DNA from: a virus
Direction: 5' to 3' (one strand)
IMG/VR virus record: IMGVR_UViG_3300033553_000096
Location: 1-43,340 of that record
DNA: 43,340 nt
Within the stretch, counting starts at the first letter, position 1. Every line of letters begins with the position of its first letter. A program made the translations under genes and the position numbers. Below, in pieces: positions 38,014-43,340 of the stretch. The notes under the pieces were generated by a model, which did no database searches, had not been told where the DNA came from, and saw nothing but the letters and a program-made list of their open reading frames with translations.

Positions 38014-38415
38014 ATGAGCGAGTTGCTTTCTATCCTAGCCATTCTGATGGCCCCAACAAATCCCTCCCTCTCTGAAGATCTTATGACCATTAGTGCGATG
38101 CTTCCCGAGATGGAAGCCAGAGCTATCGAGTTGGAAAAGGAAGCACCACCAGAAGATAACCACATTCTCAATGAAGTGATTGAGTGTGAGTCTGGTGGAG
38201 ATCCTACACTTCAGAATCCTGTGAGTAGCGCGTCGGGTCTATATCAATTTATCAACTCCACGTGGGAGTATACGTGGACAGGCTATATAGGAGAGCAACC
38301 ACCTACCGCTCGAGCTTACCAAGCAACAGTGGAAGACCAGCATAGAGCTGGGCGAGCATTGTACGAACATGAAGGTCTAGTCCCCTGGTACGCCAGCAGA
38401 AGCTGCTGGGAATAG
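38014..38415 (+). CDS. Rpf/transglycosylase-like muralytic protein
   Basis: This 133-residue protein has a short hydrophobic start (MSELLSILAILMA) that could be a weak export signal. The lysozyme-like domain spans residues 50-133: NEVIECESGGDP with likely catalytic E59, then NPVSSASGLYQFINSTWE, and AGRALYEHEGLVPWYASRSCWE at the end. C58 and C131 could form the disulfide seen in actinobacterial resuscitation-promoting factors. The substrate would be the glycan strand of peptidoglycan. It is far from the endolysin and tail genes; it may help entry or act in a secreted role. Confidence 0.82.
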   Translation: MSELLSILAILMAPTNPSLSEDLMTISAMLPEMEARAIELEKEAPPEDNHILNEVIECESGGDPTLQNPVSSASGLYQFINSTWEYTWTGYIGEQPPTARAYQATVEDQHRAGRALYEHEGLVPWYASRSCWE

Positions 38416-38423
38416 GAGAAATC

Positions 38424-38915
38424 ATGGCAGATATTCTTAGAGTTGTAGAGGACCTACGAGGCCTTGCTTACGAGTTGGAGGATCATGTACTGATGCCAAC
38501 ACCTACGCCAGAAAAGCCTCCGTTGGTTGTTATGATTCGTAACACTCCGCTTAATGTCAAGGCTGGACAGTGGACCCCAGTGCCTATGGACGAGTTCTAT
38601 GGCGGCGACCCAGATCTTGTTCTCGGTAAGTACGTTCGTGGAGCCGGCGGATATTGGAACCATGCAGGGCATGTGAAGTTTGCTTCGGGAGATCAGGGGC
38701 AGAAGAACATCCGCTTCGTAAGGAACATCGAAAGCAGTACACCTGACTGGACAGGTACTGAGGATTGGGTAAGCACCCCAGGTAGGGATTACAAGTCTCA
38801 CAGTTGGATGTTTCAGCCAGAGCTCGGCAAGCCTACGGGATTTGAAGTGTGGTCATCGCACGATGCCGTAATCGAATACGCACAGCTCAAGGCAGTTCGA
38901 CTTCTCAACTACTAA
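38424..38915 (+). CDS. Beta-rich protein paired with the transglycosylase, function unknown
   Basis: This 163-residue protein follows nine bases after the lysozyme-like gene (TAGGAG site). After a helical N-terminus and a proline linker (MPTPTPEKPP), the rest is beta-rich with many tryptophans (GQWTPVPMD, GGYWNHAGHVKFASG, SSTPDWTGTEDW, SHSWMFQPE), like carbohydrate-binding or jelly-roll fibre domains. It may bind the cell surface or wall sugars alongside its neighbour. No family assigned. Confidence 0.68.
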   Translation: MADILRVVEDLRGLAYELEDHVLMPTPTPEKPPLVVMIRNTPLNVKAGQWTPVPMDEFYGGDPDLVLGKYVRGAGGYWNHAGHVKFASGDQGQKNIRFVRNIESSTPDWTGTEDWVSTPGRDYKSHSWMFQPELGKPTGFEVWSSHDAVIEYAQLKAVRLLNY

Positions 38916-38928
38916 ATTAGGAGACAAG

Positions 38929-39093
38929 ATGACGAAGAAGATTCTGGCCATCGGCAGAGTAGCACCTAGGCAGGGTATCTATCGTTTCTACGAGCTTGAG
39001 TGGGAGGAAGCGGGCAACCATAAGATCCTGTATGATTGCGGGACGCGTGTTGATTTGACTGTTTCTCCCGACGATGGAGACATCCTCGAATGA
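38929..39093 (+). CDS. 54-residue protein, function unknown
   Basis: MTKKILAIGRVAPRQGIYRF leads into YELEWEEAGNHKILYDCGTR, a probable small beta sheet. TTAGGAGAC lies upstream. The stop overlaps the start of the next small gene (ATGA). No recognised family. Confidence 0.65.
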   Translation: MTKKILAIGRVAPRQGIYRFYELEWEEAGNHKILYDCGTRVDLTVSPDDGDILE

Positions 39094-39221
39094 AACCATA
39101 CCGTTGCTGCAAACACTGTCTGCATAACAATGGCGAAGGACACAGCCTACCCTGTAACATGTGCGTGGTTGAATCCTGGTACACAAGAAAGAGAACTAAT
39201 GACACACTCCAAAGAAAATAG
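39090..39221 (+). CDS. 43-residue cysteine-rich zinc-ribbon-like protein
   Basis: MKPYRCCKHCLHNNGEGHSL continues PCNMCVVES. Two C-x2-C pairs (CKHC and CNMC) with nearby histidines indicate a tiny zinc-binding module. The ATG overlaps the previous stop. Function unknown; such modules often bind nucleic acid or partner proteins. Confidence 0.65.
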   Translation: MKPYRCCKHCLHNNGEGHSLPCNMCVVESWYTRKRTNDTLQRK

Positions 39222-39229
39222 GGGATAAA

Positions 39230-39535
39230 ATGGCTCAGTCAGTATGGTCCGCATACGGAAGTCCTCTGCATTTGGTCTTGGAAGACAGTTTCGCAGAGGC
39301 TTATAATCGATCAGTTGAGAAGTTTCTTGAAGCACAGAACCTGCACAAGATGGAGCACGGTCACCAGTGGGACCCTCTCAAAGAATCACTCAAGATCTAC
39401 TGGACTGATGAGGAACAGGATGCGTTCGGTAAGTACGCAGACCTCTTGAACATGATGATCGACATCAATGGTGGTGGTCTGGACATCGACATTGAAGATT
39501 GCCCATCTGACTATCTCGTAAAGGTTGAGTCATGA
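39230..39535 (+). CDS. Soluble acidic protein, function unknown
   Basis: This 101-residue protein (MAQSVWSAYGSPLHLVLEDS...) has AGGGGAT eight bases before the ATG. It is helical with an aspartate-rich end (IDINGGGLDIDIEDCPSDYL). It overlaps the next gene by four bases. No recognised family. Confidence 0.7.
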   Translation: MAQSVWSAYGSPLHLVLEDSFAEAYNRSVEKFLEAQNLHKMEHGHQWDPLKESLKIYWTDEEQDAFGKYADLLNMMIDINGGGLDIDIEDCPSDYLVKVES

Positions 39536-39681
39536 CTGAGGCCAAAAAGGAAGAGCTCTGGTTAGCATTCGTAGCTGGATGCACACTCAAGATCGACCCG
39601 ATGCACCCAGACGCTCGTAAGGTATTTGAGAAGTGGATCGAATACTTCAACGAAGCAGAAGCGATGGAGAAGGCTGAATGA
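39532..39681 (+). CDS. 49-residue helical protein
   Basis: [20 protein letters not shown] begins a short, mixed-charge helical protein ending [10 protein letters not shown]. Its ATGA overlaps connect the preceding gene and the helicase gene, a strong sign that it is translated. Function unknown; it might be a helicase partner. Confidence 0.7.
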   Translation: MTEAKKEELWLAFVAGCTLKIDPMHPDARKVFEKWIEYFNEAEAMEKAE

Positions 39682-40838
39682 ACCTCTACCCACATCAGGA
39701 GGCGGCTGTCGAGAAGCTCAGTAACGGCAACATCCTCTGGGGTGGTGTGGGTACTGGTAAGTCTCGGGTAGCCGTCGAATACTATATGAGAAACGAAGGA
39801 GACAAAGATGTCTATGTCATCACGACAGCTAAGAAAAGAGATTCTCTGGATTGGACTGGCGAGTTTGCCAGGGTGGCTGTTGGCCGCGATTCTCTATCGA
39901 CTGTTGCGGGCATACTCACGGTAGATTCCTGGAACAACATCGAGAAATACATAGACATTAAGAACGCGTTCTTCGTCTTCGATGAGCAGCGTCTGGTAGG
40001 CAGTGGGAAGTGGTCCAAGTCTTTCATCAAGATCGCCAAGAAGAACAACTGGATCCTTCTCACTGCCACGCCAGGTGATACATGGCTCGATTACATCCCC
40101 GTATTCATTGCCAATGGTTTCTACAAGAACCGGACGGAGTTCAAACGTGAGCACGTTGTTTACAACCCTTACTCGAAGTTTCCGAAGGTCGATCGCTATG
40201 TTGGCGTCTCTAGACTGGTCAGGTATCGGAACCAGATACTGGTAGAGATGCCATATGTCAAACACACTCTAAGAAGGACAAGGACGCTATGGGTAGACCA
40301 CGACAAAGAATTGTTGAACAAAGCGCTTATTGATCGGTGGCACGTATTTGAGAGTCGGCCTATTAGGGACGTGGCAGAACTCTTCCTGGTGATGAGGAAA
40401 ATTGTGAATGCAGACCCCTCCAGGCTAGAGACGATACGGTCGCTGATGATGGATCACCCTAGGATCATCATATTCTATAACTTCGACTTCGAATTGGAGA
40501 TTCTTCGTGGGCTTAAAGACGCCATTACGGTGGCTGAGTGGAACGGGCACAAGCACGAACCCATCCCTCATACGAACCGCTGGGTCTATCTTGTACAATA
40601 CATGGCTGGGGCTGAAGGATGGAATTGCGTCTCGACTGACACGGTAGTTTTCTACTCTTTGACCTACTCATACAAGAACTTTCATCAAGCACATGGAAGA
40701 ATCGATCGACTTAACACCCCATTCGTAGAGCTCAACTACTACACGCTCTTGTCTAAAAGTGCAATCGATTATGGCATCTCGAAGTCCTTGAAAGCCAAGA
40801 AATCCTTCAATGAGGCCGATTTCATAGCCAAATTATAG
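39678..40838 (+). CDS. Superfamily 2 DNA helicase
   Basis: This 386-residue protein has [10 protein letters not shown] (Q-like motif), GVGTGKS at residues 23-29 (motif I), DEQR at 102-105 (motif II, unusual variant of DEAD/DEAH), TATPGD at 129-134 (motif III) and QAHGRIDR at 337-344 (motif VI, QxxGRxxR). It is compact, with a short second RecA domain. Such proteins probably unwind or remodel DNA in phage replication or recombination; the neighbours downstream are two nucleases. Confidence 0.9.
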   Translation: MNLYPHQEAAVEKLSNGNILWGGVGTGKSRVAVEYYMRNEGDKDVYVITTAKKRDSLDWTGEFARVAVGRDSLSTVAGILTVDSWNNIEKYIDIKNAFFVFDEQRLVGSGKWSKSFIKIAKKNNWILLTATPGDTWLDYIPVFIANGFYKNRTEFKREHVVYNPYSKFPKVDRYVGVSRLVRYRNQILVEMPYVKHTLRRTRTLWVDHDKELLNKALIDRWHVFESRPIRDVAELFLVMRKIVNADPSRLETIRSLMMDHPRIIIFYNFDFELEILRGLKDAITVAEWNGHKHEPIPHTNRWVYLVQYMAGAEGWNCVSTDTVVFYSLTYSYKNFHQAHGRIDRLNTPFVELNYYTLLSKSAIDYGISKSLKAKKSFNEADFIAKL

Positions 40839-40869
40839 TTATTACCCCTCTAAAAACAGTTATTACCCC
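40837..40869 (+). repeat. Direct repeat AGTTATTACCCC (two copies), possible operator
   Basis: AGTTATTACCCC at 40837-40848 and again at 40858-40869, spaced 21 bp centre to centre, i.e. two helical turns. It lies between the helicase stop and the NUMOD4 gene, at a position suited to an operator. Confidence 0.55.
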
Positions 40870-40906
40870 CTTCTCTGCCAAAAATGATATCAAAAACTTT
40901 CTCTAC

Positions 40907-41503
40907 GCGCGAGACTTGATAACTAAAATAGATACCCAGACTGCACAGAGAAACTTCTTTGCACAAAAAATCTTGGCAAACACAAAGGAGACCTGTGATG
41001 GAATGGAAAGAAATACCCGAGTTCCCTGGCTATTCAATTAGTGATGAGGGGCACGTCCGTAATGATGATACAGGTCGAATCCTCGTGTTGACTCAAAATC
41101 AGCACGGGGTTTCACAAGTCGGTATCATGTGTGAAGGCACTCAGTATAAGCGTGGGGTGGCGCTGTTAGTAGCTAGTGCGTTCTTACACCGCCCACGGTC
41201 TGAGGCATTCGATACCCCTATCAATCTGGATGGCGATCGTCGTAATAATCATCTGAGCAATCTAATGTGGCGTCCTCGATGGTTCGCTATCAAATACCAT
41301 AGACAGTTCCACAATGATAAGCGAGGATTTAGAGACCCTGTAGTTGATGCCCATACTATGGAATGGTTTCCCAGTTCATGGGAAGCGGCTATCAAATTTG
41401 GCTTACTTGATCGAGAGATCATGTTGGCTACGTTGAACAGAACCTATGTGTGGCCCACATACCAAGAATTCAGATTAGCGGAATAATAGTTATCGTCTCG
41501 CGC
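40907..41503. repeat. Inverted repeats flanking the NUMOD4 gene
   Basis: GCGCGAGAC-tt-GATAACTA (40907-40925) is matched in inverse orientation by TAGTTATC-GTCTCGCGC (41487-41503), differing only by the two extra T. The repeats bracket exactly one gene (40998-41486). Confidence 0.7.
40998..41486 (+). CDS. NUMOD4 / HNH-like protein, possibly nuclease-dead
   Basis: This 162-residue protein starts at ATG 40998 behind AAAGGAG. Residues 1-25 (EWKEIPEFPGYSISDEGHVRN) are a NUMOD4 domain. The centre NLDGDRRNNHLSNLMWRP has the LDGD-x-x-NN-x-x-NL-x-W pattern of HNH_3 homing endonucleases, but the usual histidine pair before it is replaced by PI, so catalysis is doubtful. The C-terminus (WEAAIKFGLLDREIMLATLN) is helical. 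It is flanked by inverted repeats and upstream direct repeats, suggesting a self-contained mobile or autoregulated unit. Confidence 0.75.
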   Translation: MEWKEIPEFPGYSISDEGHVRNDDTGRILVLTQNQHGVSQVGIMCEGTQYKRGVALLVASAFLHRPRSEAFDTPINLDGDRRNNHLSNLMWRPRWFAIKYHRQFHNDKRGFRDPVVDAHTMEWFPSSWEAAIKFGLLDREIMLATLNRTYVWPTYQEFRLAE

Positions 41504-41592
41504 ATAAATCGCAGGATATGATAGAAGAGATGGAAACAAGCATTTCTAAAACCGCCTACAATCGTTATGTTTTTGTCTGATGAGGAGGTGTT
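41504..41592 (+). other. Short intergenic region
   Basis: It holds TCGCAG at 41509 but no TATARTGAGA at the right spacing, so it is not counted as a promoter copy. A GAGGAGGTG ribosome site for the next gene lies at its end. Nothing else was recognised. Confidence 0.5.
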
Positions 41593-41877
41593 ATGAGAGA
41601 AAACAGATACCAAGCATCACTTATTAGACACTTGAAAGAAATCTTCCCTGGTTGTGTCGTGTTGAAAAATGACAGCGACTACATACAAGGGATTCCGGAC
41701 TTACTTATTTTGTATGGCGATAGATGGGCTGCACTTGAAGTTAAAGGTTTTGAGTATTCAAACAACCAACCGAACCAAGAATACTACATAGACCTACTGA
41801 ACAACATGTCTTTCGCAGCATTCATCTATCCTGAAAATGAAGAGGAGATCATACATGCTCTTCAACAAGCACTCTGA
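41593..41877 (+). CDS. VRR-NUC domain nuclease
   Basis: This 94-residue protein has NRYQASLIRHLKEIF, then KNDSDYIQGIPDLLILYGDRWAALEVKGFE, containing the catalytic set D of GIPDL and E-x-K (EVK) of the PD-(D/E)XK-type VRR-NUC fold. This fold is found in phages next to SF2 helicases. GAGGAGGTG is upstream. It probably cuts branched or flap DNA during replication; it may act with the helicase at 39678. It overlaps the next gene by 23 bases. Confidence 0.88.
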   Translation: MRENRYQASLIRHLKEIFPGCVVLKNDSDYIQGIPDLLILYGDRWAALEVKGFEYSNNQPNQEYYIDLLNNMSFAAFIYPENEEEIIHALQQAL

Positions 41878-42415
41878 TCTCGCCGGCCAACATGCATTCC
41901 TCAGTGCTAGTAAGTATCACTGGATCAACTATGATGAAGAGAAGCTAGATCGTGTCTTCACAGCTAAAATGGCCGCCCAAAAAGGAACCGACCTCCACAA
42001 CTTCGCTCTAGATGCTATTCGTCTAGGAGTCAAGTTGCCCAAGTCTGCGAAGACTCTACACCTCTATGTTAATGATGCTATTGGGTATAGGATGACACCC
42101 GAGCAGATGTTGTTCTATTCGGTTAATGCTTTTGGAACAGCGGATACGATTTCGTTCCGTCGCAACAAGCTTAGAATCCATGACCTTAAGACTGGGAAGT
42201 TCGTAGCTTCAGTTCATCAACTTGAAGTCTATGCTGCTTTGTTCTGTTTGGAGTATCGTTACAAGCCGACTGAGATTGATATTGAGCTTCGGATCTATCA
42301 GAACGATGAGGTCCAGGTCTTTGAAGCTGACCCGGATGTCATTACTCACATCATGGATAAGATCATAATGTTCGACAAGAGGCTTACTGCGCTTAGATTG
42401 GAGGCGATGTCATGA
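41855..42415 (+). CDS. Cas4-like PD-(D/E)XK exonuclease
   Basis: This 186-residue protein starts at ATG 41855 behind AGAGGAGAT. LSASKYHWINYDEEKLDRVF opens the fold; GTDLHNFALDAI supplies an early histidine; GTADTISFRRNKLRIHDLKTG contains the catalytic D...(D)LK triad; and HQLEVYAALF is the QxxxY motif of RecB/Cas4-type nucleases. No four-cysteine iron-sulfur cluster is visible. It likely processes DNA ends for recombination. Its stop overlaps the start of the RNA polymerase-like gene by four bases. Confidence 0.82.
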   Translation: MLFNKHSDLAGQHAFLSASKYHWINYDEEKLDRVFTAKMAAQKGTDLHNFALDAIRLGVKLPKSAKTLHLYVNDAIGYRMTPEQMLFYSVNAFGTADTISFRRNKLRIHDLKTGKFVASVHQLEVYAALFCLEYRYKPTEIDIELRIYQNDEVQVFEADPDVITHIMDKIIMFDKRLTALRLEAMS

Positions 42416-43340
42416 TCACTATCACAGAAGAAGCATATTTGAAGCATTATGGCACACCTCGTCATTCAGGCCGTTATCCTTGGGGAAGTGGAGACAATCC
42501 TTATCAGGACAACGCTTCCTTCATCGGTATGGTTACTGAGCTTCGAAAAGAGGGTATGACAGAAGCAGAGCGTGCCAGAGCATTGGGTATGACGACCACC
42601 CAGCTTCGTGCCAAGGTCTCGATTGCAAAGAATGAGAACAAGCAGGCAGACATTGCCCAAGCGCAGCGTCTGAAGGATAAGGGTTGGTCTAAGGTAGAAA
42701 TCGGTAAGCGGATGGGTGGTCTTAACGAGTCATCTGTTCGTGCTCTTCTTGCCCCCGGTGCTGCTGACAAGGCTCAGATCTTAGATGCCACAGCTACCAT
42801 GTTGAAGAACCAGGTAGATGAAAAGGGAATCATTGACATTGGCTCTAACGTAGAGCGTAGTATTCCCGGTGCCGTGGGTACAGAACAGAAGCTTGGTATT
42901 AGTAGAAACAAGTTTGACAACGCTATCGCTAAGCTTAGAGAAGAAGGTTACAAAGTACAATACGTTAAGGTTCAGCAGCTTGGTACTGGTAAGTTCACAT
43001 CAGTCAAGGTGTTGACTAAGCCTGACGTAGAGTACTCAGATGTGTTCAAGAATCGAGACAAGATTCGCCAGATCACAGAGCACTCTGAGGATGGTGGTAG
43101 GTCATGGAATGGTCTCAGGCCTGTTGAGTCTGTAGACTCCAAGAGAGTAGCAATCAACTATGCAGAAGACGGTGGTGACGAAGCGGACGGTGTCATCTAT
43201 GTCAGGCCGGGTGTTGATGACCTTTCTCTAGGTAACTCGAACTATGCACAGGTTCGTATTGGTGTTGATGGAACGCACTATCTTAAGGGAATGGCGATGT
43301 ATAAGCCAGACCTGCCAGCTGGTGTAGACCTGATGTTCAA
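42412..43340 (+). CDS. RNA polymerase beta-prime-like DFDGD protein, 5' part (continues at base 2)
   Basis: The start ATG 42412 overlaps the Cas4-like stop (ATGA) and follows TTGGAGG. Residues 1-263 lie here before the repeat begins at 43200. The N-terminus ITEEAYLKHYGTPRHSGRYP-WGSGDNPYQ is a recurrent phage tag, related in its LKHYG part to the GMKWGVRR tag of the head-region proteins. Two helix-turn-helix-like segments follow (GMTEAERARALGMTTTQLRA and GWSKVEIGKRMGGLNESSVR). In frame through the circular join, the protein totals 890 residues. Such N-terminal DNA-binding segments could serve promoter recognition in place of a sigma factor; this is inference. Confidence 0.8.
   Translation, partial: MITITEEAYLKHYGTPRHSGRYPWGSGDNPYQDNASFIGMVTELRKEGMTEAERARALGMTTTQLRAKVSIAKNENKQADIAQAQRLKDKGWSKVEIGKRMGGLNESSVRALLAPGAADKAQILDATATMLKNQVDEKGIIDIGSNVERSIPGAVGTEQKLGISRNKFDNAIAKLREEGYKVQYVKVQQLGTGKFTSVKVLTKPDVEYSDVFKNRDKIRQITEHSEDGGRSWNGLRPVESVDSKRVAINYAEDGGDEADGVIYVRPGVDDLSLGNSNYAQVRIGVDGTHYLKGMAMYKPDLPAGVDLMF
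43200..43340. repeat. Terminal direct repeat, copy 2 (circular closure)
   Basis: Identical to bases 1-141. See copy 1. Confidence 0.95.

Noticed and set aside
1-43340. Integrase, repressor or other lysogeny genes
   Set aside because: I looked for recombinase motifs and divergent regulatory genes; none were found, and there is no minus-strand gene. Temperate lifestyle is not supported.

Overview
The window is one complete, circularly closed phage genome. Bases 1-141 recur exactly at 43200-43340, and a single reading frame runs across the join, so the unique unit is 43,199 bp. All genes lie on the + strand. Gene content is that of a long-tailed siphovirus with an HK97-type head infecting a Gram-positive host: strong AGGAGG-type ribosome binding sites, an r1t-like holin, an M15-type endolysin, an Rpf-like lysozyme domain and GMKWGVRR-tagged virion proteins point to an actinobacterium, although many early proteins resemble those of Firmicutes phages. 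I see no integrase, excisionase or repressor.

Layout. 42412 through the join to 1885: an 890-residue protein carrying the RNA polymerase beta-prime-type metal-binding motif DFDGD, with helix-turn-helix segments at both ends. 1887-8532: packaging and head-neck region (putative small terminase, HNH nuclease, endolysin, head-tail connector, large terminase), interspersed with four proteins sharing the N-terminal tag HYG-(I/V)-(K/Q)-GMKWGVRR. 8564-13642: portal, fused prohead protease and major capsid protein, connectors, tail tube and tail chaperone. 13654-16652: an insertion of a second tail-tube paralogue, a fibre-like protein and a beta-propeller. 16649-23408: tape measure, distal tail and Gp37-like tail proteins. 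23412-24627: membrane and holin genes. 24290-28540 and 36930-37740: an accessory zone of tiny membrane-protein genes, each with its own promoter and terminator. 26844-36472: conserved early genes, including a helicase-primase-family B polymerase fusion. 38014-42415: lysozyme-like protein, SF2 helicase, NUMOD4 protein, VRR-NUC and Cas4-like nucleases.

The most unusual content is in the accessory zone. Twelve copies of a 29-bp element, TCGCAR-N5-ACA-N5-TATRRTGAGA, have an invariant 13-bp gap between their two blocks; the gap is too short for a normal sigma-70 promoter. Seven precede small genes. Five precede multi-hairpin RNAs whose terminal stem begins at the GAGA of the promoter; four of these end in a T6C tract. 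Two of the five lie inside paralogous protein-coding genes, and several arms show compensatory base changes. I infer that the genome encodes a family of structured small RNAs and micro-proteins under one dedicated promoter type. The RNA polymerase-like protein, whose N-terminus (LKHYG...) resembles the tag of the virion-associated proteins, is a candidate reader of those promoters and might be carried in the capsid. The sequence motifs are seen directly; their linkage is inference. A second genome-wide oddity is a roughly 20:1 strand bias of the pentamer ATATT over its complement.
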